NCBI GenBank assembly: GCA_937900485.1
Contig: CALCEL010000022.1
Location: 1-46,143 of the forward strand
Length of the DNA: 46,143 nucleotides
Origin: an uncultured Prevotellaceae bacterium
GTDB taxonomy: Bacteria > Bacteroidota > Bacteroidia > Bacteroidales > Bacteroidaceae
Direction: 5' to 3'
This document shows, piece by piece, positions 9,701-17,471 of the stretch; position 1 is the first letter of the stretch; every line of letters starts with the position of its first letter. Made by a program: the position numbers and the translations under genes. Under the pieces are notes generated by a model. That model searched no databases. It saw nothing but the letters and a program-made list of their open reading frames with translations, and was not told the origin of the DNA.

Positions 9701-9776
9701 TAATAACTCAGGTGTTGATAAGAGTCTCTACCCAAGACCTACGACTTACATGTTCGGTCTTACACTTAATTTCTAA
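6723..9776 (+). CDS. susC: SusC-like TonB-dependent outer-membrane starch transporter
   Basis: Forms the outer-membrane barrel that imports starch oligosaccharides with SusD as its lid, driven by TonB. The signal peptide is at 1-25, cleaved at ALA-Q. A carboxypeptidase-regulatory-like domain spans about 28-97. The Bacteroidota motif ETVVVGYG is at 105-112, followed by the plug with SIRIRGG (164-170) and PLIVIDG (179-185). The barrel runs to the end and closes with GLTLNF, an aromatic C-terminus typical of outer-membrane proteins. At 1017 residues the length is normal. An EF-hand-like DRDGDGKITDSDRY lies in the late barrel, as in many SusC proteins. The 62-base AT-rich leader has no strong Shine-Dalgarno site. 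Confidence 0.95.
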   Translation: MKQKLNLRLFVTLFVGVFVSVSALAQDIVVKGHVKDDLGEDVIGASVRLKGTGTGTVTDMNGNFTLKAEKGTTLVVQFIGYISQEFKAASSVNIVLKEDSKLLNETVVVGYGSVKKSDLTGSVIAIKPDEMTKGITTNMQDMLTGKIPGVTTISDGGDPGANSSIRIRGGASLSASNDPLIVIDGLPMDNDGAKGLGNPFALVNPSDIETLTVLKDASATAIYGSRASNGVIIITTKKGLKGKAPKVTYSGDVSVSKSRKRYEVLSGDEFRSYAQSLVEKGTLSAAAYSQLGDENTDWQDLIYRNAVSTNHHIGIAGALPNMPYRVSFGYTNKQGIVKNSSFERFSGSVNINPSFFDNHLTFNVNAKYMHGKNQWVDYGVFSAAHLADPTQAVYDSSYETTGGYWQNLYTTGTKSLTDWNSGVTNTNTPQNPVALLNNYSRTAKSNAFIGGIEAVYKIHGFEDLSLHGSVSGNYTEGNNPTTISPYSYSNNYYGYSGYEQSYKYNLLGNFFVEYAHNWNEIHDFKIMAGLEHQHFHRVEWEEGGGNWLGTTLNPSASLSDWQSPIYRANTERLFESSLLSRFARVNYNLYDRYLFTFTARLESSSMMAKGKENTFNPSAAFAWKINDESWFGDNEVLSELKLRLGWGITGQQGSPVYYYTKSRYLRGDMYAQYSLGNETYTTSRPEPKNEDLGWENTTTYNVGLDFGFLNGRIDGSIDAYIRKTDDLIGYASQPAGNLSNYMLGNIGDLRNKGIEFNINAHPIVSRDFSWTVNYNIAVNSNKITNLNLGSGADYALTGESTSAGLNNQVMVNKEGYAVNSFYVYQQVYDENGRPIEGQYVDRDGDGKITDSDRYVYKHADADVLMGMTNKFIYKNWDFSFTLRASLNNYVYYDFLSNKAIVSATGIYSNSAFNNTTSEAVKLGFQGDKLNYYASDYFVRNASFLRCDNITLGYSFNRLFETASYHGLDGRVYFLVLNPFVITKYDGLDPELSANNSGVDKSLYPRPTTYMFGLTLNF

Positions 9777-9800
9777 TAATTCACAAATAGAATACGTAAT

Positions 9801-11435
9801 ATGAATTTTATCATGAAACTCAAGATGTTTAAGAATATAGCACCAATCGCAGTGGCAGCTTGTATTGGAATGCAGCTTTCCTCTTGTACGGATTGGATAG
9901 AGCAGAGTATCACGGACCCGCAGACTGATACTCAGCTGGATGAAACGGCTCTGCTGGCTAAGTGTTATGCCAGTATGGTACTGACAGGACAGAAGGGTGG
10001 TAGCGGTGAAGCGGACATGAGTCAGTTCGACGAGGGTAACTCCTCAATGTTCCGACGTGTGTTTGAGGCGCAGGAATTATGTTCTGACGAGTGTATTTGG
10101 ACATGGCAAACGGACGCAAGTATTCCTGAGCTGACAAACATCTCTTGGAACTCCAGCCATGGCTACACTGAGTTGACTTATTACCGTCTGGCTTATAATA
10201 TCACTCTTTGTAATTACTACCTCAACGCTACAAGCGGCACAAGCGACTCTAAGGTGTTGCAGTATCGAGCTGAGTCACGTTTCATCCGCGCGTTGATGAA
10301 TTACTACCTGCTCGACTTGTATGGCAAAGCTCCATATAAGACTGACGTCTCAACAAGCTACGCCGTGGAGAAGGCTGGACAGGAACTGTTCGACATCATT
10401 GTGGCTGAGCTGGAGTCAATCACTGACTCTGAGTCCGCAGAGCAGTTGCTCGACTTCGCGGGTGATGATGATAATTACGGACGAGCTGACAAGGTGGCTG
10501 CTAAGATGCTTCTCGCAAGACTGTACCTCAACGCTAAGGTTTACACAGGTACGGCTCAGTGGCAAAAAGCGGCTGACTATGCTACGGAGGTCATCAACTC
10601 TAATTATAAGCTTAACACTGCTGCGCTCAATGGTTATAGCGCCTACGAGCAGTTGTTCATGGGCGACAATGGTGAGAACTCTAACGCTCGCCAGGAGATT
10701 ATATTCCCGATACGTTGTGACGGATTGACTTCACGCTCTTATGGAGGTTCTGTCTACACTATTGCGTCAACGACAGGTTCTGGCACTCCAGACCAGGGAC
10801 TGCCAAGCTCACAGTGGACTTGTAACAGAGCAAGAAAAGCGCTCATTGACCACTTTGTTGACAATGGAGCAAGCCTCTCTAATAAGGAGTATAGCGCACA
10901 CGAGTTCGCAAGCATGGCAGGTGACGACAGAGCGCTCTTCTTTGTCGATAAGGCCCGTACTTATGAGACAGAGAGCAAGACTGAGTTTACCGCAGGATTT
11001 GGAATACTGAAGTGGAGCAACGTATACGCTACGGGCGGTACTCCTAGCGATCAGACTTTCTCTGACACGGATATCCCTCTCTTACGTGTGGCTGAGGCTT
11101 ATCTGACTCGCGCTGAGGCTAACCTGAGACTTGGTGACACAGAGTCTGCCAAAAGTGATATCAACGTGCTGCGTAAACGTGCTAACGCTACAGAATATAC
11201 TCAGTCTATAACTGAGACTGACGTGCTCGATGAGTGGTGCCGTGAGTTCTACTTCGAGGGACGTCGTCGTAGTGACCTTGTGCGTTTCGGTGTGTTCACA
11301 TCAGGTAAATATCTTTGGGACTGGAAAGGTGGTTCATACGCAGGTAATGGTGTGAACTCATACTTCAACGTATATCCAATTCCTTATAGCGATATTGCTT
11401 CTAATCCAAATATGACTCAGAATGAGGGTTACTAA
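9801..11435 (+). CDS. susD: SusD-like starch-binding outer-membrane lipoprotein
   Basis: A surface lipoprotein that binds starch helices and caps the SusC pore. A type II signal peptide ends in LSSC with lipidated Cys29 (Cys25 if translation begins at Met5, ATG at 9813, which gives a neater signal). The helical tetratricopeptide-like part and the RagB/SusD C-terminal region are recognisable: LRVAEAYLTRAEANLRLGD in the late helices, then WCREFYFEGRRRSDLVRFG and a terminal NPNMTQNEGY, all standard SusD features. Length 544 is normal. It begins 24 bases after susC and ends 18 bases before the SusE-like gene, so the three are co-transcribed. Confidence 0.93.
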   Translation: MNFIMKLKMFKNIAPIAVAACIGMQLSSCTDWIEQSITDPQTDTQLDETALLAKCYASMVLTGQKGGSGEADMSQFDEGNSSMFRRVFEAQELCSDECIWTWQTDASIPELTNISWNSSHGYTELTYYRLAYNITLCNYYLNATSGTSDSKVLQYRAESRFIRALMNYYLLDLYGKAPYKTDVSTSYAVEKAGQELFDIIVAELESITDSESAEQLLDFAGDDDNYGRADKVAAKMLLARLYLNAKVYTGTAQWQKAADYATEVINSNYKLNTAALNGYSAYEQLFMGDNGENSNARQEIIFPIRCDGLTSRSYGGSVYTIASTTGSGTPDQGLPSSQWTCNRARKALIDHFVDNGASLSNKEYSAHEFASMAGDDRALFFVDKARTYETESKTEFTAGFGILKWSNVYATGGTPSDQTFSDTDIPLLRVAEAYLTRAEANLRLGDTESAKSDINVLRKRANATEYTQSITETDVLDEWCREFYFEGRRRSDLVRFGVFTSGKYLWDWKGGSYAGNGVNSYFNVYPIPYSDIASNPNMTQNEGY

Positions 11436-11453
11436 TTTTTAATATTAACAGAC

Positions 11454-12611
11454 ATGAAAAATATATTTTATTCATTGATGATTGCTGCCGCTACATTGTC
11501 CGTCACTACATCTTGTAGTGAGGACCGTGACAGTAATCCGGTGCTAAACACCAACGGACTAAGTCTCGTGCTCAATGTCCCGGGTAACTCTCAGAACAAT
11601 GTGACGGACTTGGAGAATAGTGACAATCTGGTCATTTACACATCACAGCCTGACTACGGATATACCGCGGCTACAACTTATGTTGTCAGCCTGAGTCTCG
11701 ACAGCACTAATTGGGCTGATATGGCGACAACATACACTACTGCAAGAATTCAGATGGACGCCAGTGAGGTTAACTCAACGGTGCTTGACTTGGCGGGTGA
11801 CATGGATCTGACAACTCCTAAGTCTTTGTTCGTGAAAGTGAGATGTCATCTCACCGGTGAGGATAACATGGGTGTGGCCACATCAAATGTTGTGGAGATA
11901 AAGAACGTGCAGTTCTATGTTCCAACAGTGAACATCAGTTTGCCTTCTACTATGTATCTCGTTGGTAGCTTCGCAGCTTCTGAGTCATGGTCTAAGTTCG
12001 TTCCTCTGCACTTCGCCTATAGTCAGGACGGCTTCTCTTATGGAGTGGTTTATTTCGCTAACGGTGATGAGTTCAAGGTTAATCCGGATGAAGGTTGGAA
12101 GGGCAACGACAAGGGCTTCGGTCAGGTTACCTTCGGTAATAATGACGCTAACGTGGTGAACGCTGGTGGCGAAGATACTTCAAACATGAAGGTGGACGGT
12201 GAGTCTGGCTGGTATACTGTAGTGGTTAAGAATAAGGTGGTTAACAACGCCATAACTTATGAGGTTAACATCTACAATGCTAAGATTTACGTCTTTGGAT
12301 CTGCTGCGGCTAATCAGGATGCCGCATGGGCATTTGATGAGGGTAACATGTTCACGATGGGTGCTTCCGCCGCTGATGCGTGCGTGTCTCCAGTGCTCGG
12401 TGGTAGCGGTGAGCTTCGCCTCGCTGTAGATTGTGGTATTGACTGGTGGAAGACTGAGTTCACCATCAAGTCTGACGGCACGCTTTACTACCGTGACTGT
12501 GACATCCCTGCCAACTGGGCTGAGAACGTCGGTGAGGACTACTCATTCCAGGTTACAGCAGGACAGCAGGTGGCTATTGACTTCACAAAGGGAACAGGTG
12601 CATTAAAATAA
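11454..12611 (+). CDS. susE: SusE-like outer-membrane starch-binding lipoprotein
   Basis: Predicted surface-exposed starch-binding protein that helps SusCD hold substrate. The lipoprotein signal ends TTSC with lipidated Cys21. The following SEDRD is acidic, like the lipoprotein export signal of surface lipoproteins in Bacteroidota. An Ig-like SusE N-terminal domain (about 30-155, with PVLNTNGLSLVLN) is followed by two beta-sandwich binding modules, roughly 165-280 and 285-385. The first begins TMYLVGSFAASESW, the usual opening of SusE/SusF carbohydrate-binding modules. At 385 residues it matches the length of known SusE. Aromatic residues suitable for glucan stacking are present, but individual binding sites cannot be assigned from sequence alone. 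The name comes from order and domain pattern. Confidence 0.8.
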   Translation: MKNIFYSLMIAAATLSVTTSCSEDRDSNPVLNTNGLSLVLNVPGNSQNNVTDLENSDNLVIYTSQPDYGYTAATTYVVSLSLDSTNWADMATTYTTARIQMDASEVNSTVLDLAGDMDLTTPKSLFVKVRCHLTGEDNMGVATSNVVEIKNVQFYVPTVNISLPSTMYLVGSFAASESWSKFVPLHFAYSQDGFSYGVVYFANGDEFKVNPDEGWKGNDKGFGQVTFGNNDANVVNAGGEDTSNMKVDGESGWYTVVVKNKVVNNAITYEVNIYNAKIYVFGSAAANQDAAWAFDEGNMFTMGASAADACVSPVLGGSGELRLAVDCGIDWWKTEFTIKSDGTLYYRDCDIPANWAENVGEDYSFQVTAGQQVAIDFTKGTGALK

Positions 12612-12623
12612 TCGATTAAGTTT

Positions 12624-12665
12624 CTCTGTCTTTCGCACACGCTTTGGCGAGTGCGGAGGGCAGAG
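12624..12665 (+). promoter_or_regulatory. Hairpin covering the susF ribosome binding site
   Basis: Two stacked stems: CTCTGTC (12624-12630) pairs with GGCAGAG (12659-12665), and CGCACACGC (12634-12642) with GCGAGTGCG (12647-12655), loop TTTG, one A-A mismatch and one G-U pair. The 3' arm contains GGAGGG at 12655-12660, a strong Shine-Dalgarno sequence, and the ATG at 12666 follows directly. The structure would hide this site. Confidence 0.55.
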
Positions 12666-14099
12666 ATGAAAAACAGAAATCTTAATTTTAGAATTATCAT
12701 GAGAAAGAGATATTTATATGCGGGAATTATTGCCACGTCAATGATTCTTGGTTCATGTAGCGATGACTATACTGACTGGGCGGCACCGCAGACATGGGAG
12801 CAGGAGGCTGTTCAGGACAGTATAAGTGATGGTGTTATCGCACCTGTCGACACTCTTGTAGCTCTCGATGATGTTGAGAACGTGAGACTTGCTCGTTTCG
12901 TCAGTGCTAAGAATATCACAGACGGATCTACAATCAAATATACTAAGGTGACACTTAATGGAGATGTGGAGCTGGATTGTGAGACTGATGGTGACACATT
13001 GTTGGTTTCTGCTGATAAGTTACAGACTGCCATCCAGAGCTATTATAATTCGTTAGAGTCTGTTGCCCGCGACGTGACATTCGATGTGTCAGCGGTAATC
13101 GTCAATGCTGATGGTGTGGCCAGTCCGCTTGCTTTCACTGACAATTCAGTGAAGGTTAACGTGACTAGCATGGACATGAATTTGCCTGCGTTCTCAAATG
13201 ATGAGGCTTTCTATTATGTCGGTGGTTACAACTCATGGAACCTCGCTTCTCCTACACTGATGGAGAGCAATGGCGATGGCACTTATTCTTGTATCATTGA
13301 GCTGGCAGCCGGTAGCGAGTGGTTCTGCTTCGCTCCTCAGAGCGCTGTCGACGCACAGGATTGGAACAGCTTGTTCAGGGCGCAGAAGAACGGTGACGAA
13401 GCTACGTCCGGATTCTTTAACCTCGATCCTACGTCAGGCTTCAGCTTCTGTTTCGACGTGCAGAAAGACGGAAAGTACAAGTTCACCATCAATCCAAAAG
13501 CGTGGACATACTCTTATCAGTCTTATACGGAGACAATGTTCTATGCCGGTGACGCGAATGGATGGACATTCTCACCATTGGCTAAGAGTGGTGACGCCTT
13601 TGTCGGATATTATTATATCTATCAGCCGGACAATGCGTCAACATGGGGATTCAAGCTCACAGCTGCGGACAATTGGGATGTGTCTTACGGAGCAGGTGAT
13701 GGTGACGCTTCTATCGCTCTTGACGGAGTAAACATCCAGATCACTTCTCCTTCCGGATTCTATCAGCTCTCTGTTGACATGTCAACAATGACGTACAGTC
13801 TTTCAGCTATCACTCATGTCAGTCTCATCGGATCTGCTGTTAATGGTGACTCAAGCTGGAGTACAGACTATGACTTGACATTCAACACTGAGACAATGGC
13901 ATGGGAAGGAACATACACTATGACTGACGGAGAGTTTAAGCTTCGCGCTAACCACGACTGGACGCTGTCATGGGGAGGCGACCTGAATGCTTTGACGTCT
14001 CAGATGGGTGCTAACATTTCTATTGCGGCTGGAACGTACACGTTCAGGTTCAAGCCTAATTGTGACGGACAGGGAACACTCAGCATCACAGCGGAGTGA
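12666..14099 (+). CDS. susF: SusF-like outer-membrane starch-binding lipoprotein
   Basis: Predicted surface lipoprotein with several glucan-binding modules. With the ATG at 12666 the protein has 477 residues and a long basic start (MKNRNLNFRI) before the lipobox LGSC, lipidated Cys31, followed by acidic SDDY, like a surface-export signal. An Ig-like domain spans about 40-165, then three beta-sandwich modules: near 172-275 (EAFYYVGGYNSWNL), 285-370 (TMFYAGDANGWTF) and 378-477 (HVSLIGSAVNGDSSW). That repeat of three modules fits SusF, which has one more than SusE. The start at 12666 is preferred over one at 12651 because GGAGGG stands 5 bases before it and 12651 lies inside a hairpin; Met12 (ATG 12699) is also possible. 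Confidence 0.78.
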   Translation: MKNRNLNFRIIMRKRYLYAGIIATSMILGSCSDDYTDWAAPQTWEQEAVQDSISDGVIAPVDTLVALDDVENVRLARFVSAKNITDGSTIKYTKVTLNGDVELDCETDGDTLLVSADKLQTAIQSYYNSLESVARDVTFDVSAVIVNADGVASPLAFTDNSVKVNVTSMDMNLPAFSNDEAFYYVGGYNSWNLASPTLMESNGDGTYSCIIELAAGSEWFCFAPQSAVDAQDWNSLFRAQKNGDEATSGFFNLDPTSGFSFCFDVQKDGKYKFTINPKAWTYSYQSYTETMFYAGDANGWTFSPLAKSGDAFVGYYYIYQPDNASTWGFKLTAADNWDVSYGAGDGDASIALDGVNIQITSPSGFYQLSVDMSTMTYSLSAITHVSLIGSAVNGDSSWSTDYDLTFNTETMAWEGTYTMTDGEFKLRANHDWTLSWGGDLNALTSQMGANISIAAGTYTFRFKPNCDGQGTLSITAE

Positions 14100-14127
14100 T
14101 TTGACAACGGTGTATAATGTGTTAAAT

Positions 14128-14163
14128 TGTAATGAGGTCAACTGAAAGGTTGACTTCATTACA
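14128..14163 (+). other. 15-bp intergenic hairpin between susF and the alpha-amylase gene
   Basis: TGTAATGAGGTCAAC (14128-14142) pairs with GTTGACTTCATTACA (14149-14163) with a single G-U pair and a 6-base loop. No T run follows (TAAAAAAG instead), so it is not a standard terminator on the plus strand. It may protect the upstream mRNA end or mark a processing site. Confidence 0.6.
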
Positions 14164-14178
14164 TAAAAAAGATATCTT

Positions 14179-15999
14179 ATGATCAGACGTTTTATAGCGG
14201 CACTTATGTTTATGACCTCCTTTGCAGTCAACGATACTAAGGCTCAGGGATGGCCGTCAGACTATGACGGAGTGATGCTTCAGGGGTTCTATTGGGATAG
14301 TTACTCTGACAGTAAATGGACAAAGCTTGAGAAACAGGCGGACGAGTTGTCTAAGTATTTCGACCTTATCTGGATACCAAACTCCGGATATTGCTCGGGT
14401 AGCAATAATATGGGATACCTGCCGCTGTTCTATTTCAACCATCTCTCTTCTTTCGGCACTGAGGATGCTCTGAGAAGTATGATAAGCACATTCAAGGATA
14501 AAGGTGTCGGTACGATAGCCGATGTCGTGATTAACCACCATGCCACACTGGCGTCGTGGGTGGATTTCCCTCTCGAGACTTATAACGGCAAAGAGTATCA
14601 GTTGCAGTCAACGGATATATGCGCCAATGATGATGGCGGTTCATGTAAGACATGGGCGGACAAGAACGGATACTCTCTGTCGTCAAACAACGATACAGGA
14701 GAGGACTGGAGCGGAGCGAGAGACATCGACCATAAGTCAGACAACGTTAATACCATCGTCAAGGCCTATCTTGACTTCTTGCTTAATGACCTGGGATATT
14801 CTGGTTTCAGGTATGACATGGTGAAAGGCTACTCAGCGTCGTTCACGGCGGATTACAACACGACAGCCAAGCCGTCATTCTCTGTGGGTGAGTATTGGGA
14901 CGGCAGCACGTCAATAAAGAAATGGATTGATGGCACTAAGGTGTCTGACGAACCGACAAGTGCGGCTTTTGACTTCCAGTTCCGATACCGTGTGCGTGAC
15001 GCCATCAACCAGAACAACTGGACCAAGCTTGCGGATAATACGTCGGACGCGGGTGGCAGACCTCTGATTTACGACAGCTCGTACAGACGTTACGCCGTGA
15101 CTTTTGTCGAGAATCATGACACGGAGAAAAGAGCCAACGACTCGCAGGACCCGATTAAAGGAGACACGCTCGCGGCTAACGCATACATGCTGGCTATGCC
15201 AGGAACACCTTGTGTGTTCCTCAAACACTGGCAAAACTGTAAGGGAGCGCTAAAGAGAATGATATCCGCCCGTAAGCTGGTGGGCATAACAAACCAGAGC
15301 ACTTACTCTCAGAAAGCTTCTAGCCAGTTGTACTACGCCGTAGAGACGACAGGCTCCAACGGCTCGCTCATCTGTGTGGTCGGTAAGACTCCGGAGTCAT
15401 ATAGCGCACCGTCGGGATACACGAAAGCGGTCAGCGCCGATGACTTCATCTACTATGTGTCTGATAACCTCGCTGACGCTTGGACGGAGTTGGAGAAAGA
15501 TATCACGGAAGAGGAGGCTGAGCAGAACATAGATGACGAGTTCACTCCATACGACATCACTGTGTATGTGAGAAACGAGAACACGTGGAGCAAGATGAAT
15601 TTCTATGTGTGGGATTCCTCTAACACTCAGATCAACGGCAACTGGCCTGGCATGACTATGACGGAGACAGTGACCCGGAACGGATATACCTGGTACACCC
15701 AGACTTTCACGATAACAGATGAGGATTATTATGTCAACCTTGTCTTCTCGACAGGTACGGGAACTCCACAGACCATCGACGTCACGGACGTGAATGAGGA
15801 TAAGTATTATGTCATCACCACGTCCTCATTGCAGAGTAAGTATGTCGTTGAGGACGTGACGGAAGCTGTGGGTGTTAACACACCTCAGACTCAGACCTCA
15901 GACGACAATGCCATTTACGACATCAGCGGCAGACGAGTTGTCGGCGAGCCTTCCAATGGTATATATATAAAAGGTGGCAAGAAAATCGTCATGCCATGA
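14179..15999 (+). CDS. Secreted GH13 alpha-amylase with CBM26-like module and C-terminal tag
   Basis: Hydrolyses internal alpha-1,4 bonds of starch outside the cytoplasm. The signal peptide is at 1-22, cleaved at TKA-Q; there is no lipobox Cys, so it is not a SusG-type lipoprotein. The GH13 barrel shows DVVINHH (115-121), nucleophile Asp213 in GFRYD, acid/base Glu238 in SVGEYWDG and Asp314 in VENHDTEKR. An Asp/Glu-rich linker near 440-455 leads to a starch-binding module like CBM26 (about 458-550; WSKMNFYVWD, NGNWPGM). The last 31 residues read YDISGRRV...GIYIKGGKK, a short C-terminal tag seen in many Prevotella secreted proteins. The gene takes the SusG position after susF, 79 bases downstream with a hairpin between them. 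Confidence 0.88.
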   Translation: MIRRFIAALMFMTSFAVNDTKAQGWPSDYDGVMLQGFYWDSYSDSKWTKLEKQADELSKYFDLIWIPNSGYCSGSNNMGYLPLFYFNHLSSFGTEDALRSMISTFKDKGVGTIADVVINHHATLASWVDFPLETYNGKEYQLQSTDICANDDGGSCKTWADKNGYSLSSNNDTGEDWSGARDIDHKSDNVNTIVKAYLDFLLNDLGYSGFRYDMVKGYSASFTADYNTTAKPSFSVGEYWDGSTSIKKWIDGTKVSDEPTSAAFDFQFRYRVRDAINQNNWTKLADNTSDAGGRPLIYDSSYRRYAVTFVENHDTEKRANDSQDPIKGDTLAANAYMLAMPGTPCVFLKHWQNCKGALKRMISARKLVGITNQSTYSQKASSQLYYAVETTGSNGSLICVVGKTPESYSAPSGYTKAVSADDFIYYVSDNLADAWTELEKDITEEEAEQNIDDEFTPYDITVYVRNENTWSKMNFYVWDSSNTQINGNWPGMTMTETVTRNGYTWYTQTFTITDEDYYVNLVFSTGTGTPQTIDVTDVNEDKYYVITTSSLQSKYVVEDVTEAVGVNTPQTQTSDDNAIYDISGRRVVGEPSNGIYIKGGKKIVMP

Positions 16000-16043
16000 A
16001 TGAGTTAGTGAAAGAAAAGAAATAACGAAATTATTATAATGAA

Positions 16044-17375
16044 ATGAAGCGATTACCTGATTTGTCATTCACGAACTTGTTTAATATCTCATTCGGCTTT
16101 TTCGGAGTTCAGATAGCCTACGCTTTGCAGAGCGCTAATATCTCACGTATCTTCGCCACGTTGGGAGCCGACCCGCACCAGCTTAGCTTTTTCTGGATCT
16201 TACCTCCACTCATGGGAATGTTAGTTCAGCCAGTGATAGGTATGCTGTCAGACAAGACCTGGTGCCGTTACGGTCGTCGTATACCATATCTGTTCATCGG
16301 AGCTGTCGTCGCTGTCGCCGTGATGCTTCTCCTTCCTAATGCCGGAAGTCTGGGCATAACGACACAGGTGATATGTTGGGGCTTGACAGGTACCATGCTG
16401 TTCGGGCTGTTCTCACTCATGTTCCTCGACACGAGCATCAATATCGCCATGCAGCCGTTCAAGATGATGGTGGGTGACATGGTCAACGAGGAGCAGAAGG
16501 GACTGGCGTATTCCATTCAGTCTTTTCTTTGCAACGCCGGCTCGCTCGTGGGATATCTCTTCCCGTATATCTTCACCTTCCTCGGAATCGAGAATGTCGC
16601 TCCTGAAGGTGTGGTGCCGAATTCTGTGATATATAGTTTCTACATAGGTGCCGCCATACTCATTGGCTGTGTGTTATATACCACTGCCAACGTCAAGGAG
16701 ATGCCGCCGGAGGAGTTCAGTCAGTATCAACAGGCATCTGCTGACGACACGGTGACGGAGAATGACGCGGAGTCCGTCTCTCACAGTAACAAACCTAGTG
16801 TGGCATACACGTTCCTGTCTATCGGACTCGTTCAGTTTTTCTGTTGGGCGGCTTTCATGTATATGTGGACGTATACTCCAGGTGCCATAGCTGACACGTG
16901 CTGGAACACCACAGACGTCACTTCGGCGGAGTACCAGGTGGCAGCCAACTGGGTAGGCGTGGTGTTCGCCGTACAGGCTGTGGGTTCAGTGCTGTGGGCT
17001 GCCGTCATACCACGTTTCAGCTCATACAAGCTCGCCTATATCGTCAGTCTGACATTCGGAGCCATCGGATTCATCAGTCTTGTGTGGATACACAATCAGT
17101 ATGTTTTGTGGCTGAGCTATCTGCTCATCGGATGTGCTTGGGCAGCCATGTTGGCGTTGCCTTTCACGTTTTTCACTAATGCCCTTGAGGGAAATCCGAG
17201 GATGGGAACCTATCTCGGACTGTTCAACTGCACAATATGTCTGCCGCAGATTGTGGCGGCTCTCTGTGGAGGAGCCTTGCTCTCTCTCGTCAATGGTAGT
17301 CAGGTCATGATGTTGGGTCTGGCAGGCGTGTTTCTCATTGCCGGAGCCGGATGCGTGCTCGCAATCAAGGAATAA
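16044..17375 (+). CDS. MFS/GPH-type inner-membrane maltose or maltooligosaccharide transporter
   Basis: A 443-residue protein with about twelve hydrophobic segments in two halves separated by a polar central loop (about residues 225-252, rich in Asp, Glu and Ser). The motif SDKTWCRYGRRIPY at 69-82, between segments two and three, is the signature of the glycoside/sucrose-type branch of the major facilitator superfamily. Placed between the exported amylase and the cytoplasmic amylomaltase, it most likely carries maltose or short maltooligosaccharides with a cation into the cytoplasm. Substrate is inferred from context only. It lies 44 bases after the amylase gene, and two tandem hairpins follow its stop codon. 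Confidence 0.8.
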   Translation: MKRLPDLSFTNLFNISFGFFGVQIAYALQSANISRIFATLGADPHQLSFFWILPPLMGMLVQPVIGMLSDKTWCRYGRRIPYLFIGAVVAVAVMLLLPNAGSLGITTQVICWGLTGTMLFGLFSLMFLDTSINIAMQPFKMMVGDMVNEEQKGLAYSIQSFLCNAGSLVGYLFPYIFTFLGIENVAPEGVVPNSVIYSFYIGAAILIGCVLYTTANVKEMPPEEFSQYQQASADDTVTENDAESVSHSNKPSVAYTFLSIGLVQFFCWAAFMYMWTYTPGAIADTCWNTTDVTSAEYQVAANWVGVVFAVQAVGSVLWAAVIPRFSSYKLAYIVSLTFGAIGFISLVWIHNQYVLWLSYLLIGCAWAAMLALPFTFFTNALEGNPRMGTYLGLFNCTICLPQIVAALCGGALLSLVNGSQVMMLGLAGVFLIAGAGCVLAIKE

Positions 17376-17418
17376 TGTGAGCATGGGCTCACAAGCTGAT
17401 GTGTGTGACATACATCAG
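17376..17418 (+). other. Two tandem hairpins directly after the transporter stop codon
   Basis: The first, TGTGAGC/GCTCACA (17376-17393), has a 7-bp perfect stem and 4-base loop. The second, CTGATGTGTG/CATACATCAG (17396-17418), has a 10-bp stem with one G-U pair and a 3-base loop. No T run follows. They lie in the 96-base gap before malQ and could act as a processing or attenuation site within the operon. Confidence 0.55.
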
Positions 17419-17471
17419 AGTATAGTAATAAAGTTTTTGAATGTGTAATTTTAAGGTGATATATTGAACTT

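Noticed and set aside
12651..12665. Translation of the SusF-like protein from 12651
   Set aside because: This codon is GTG inside the hairpin with no ribosome site before it, while ATG 12666 has GGAGGG at good spacing.
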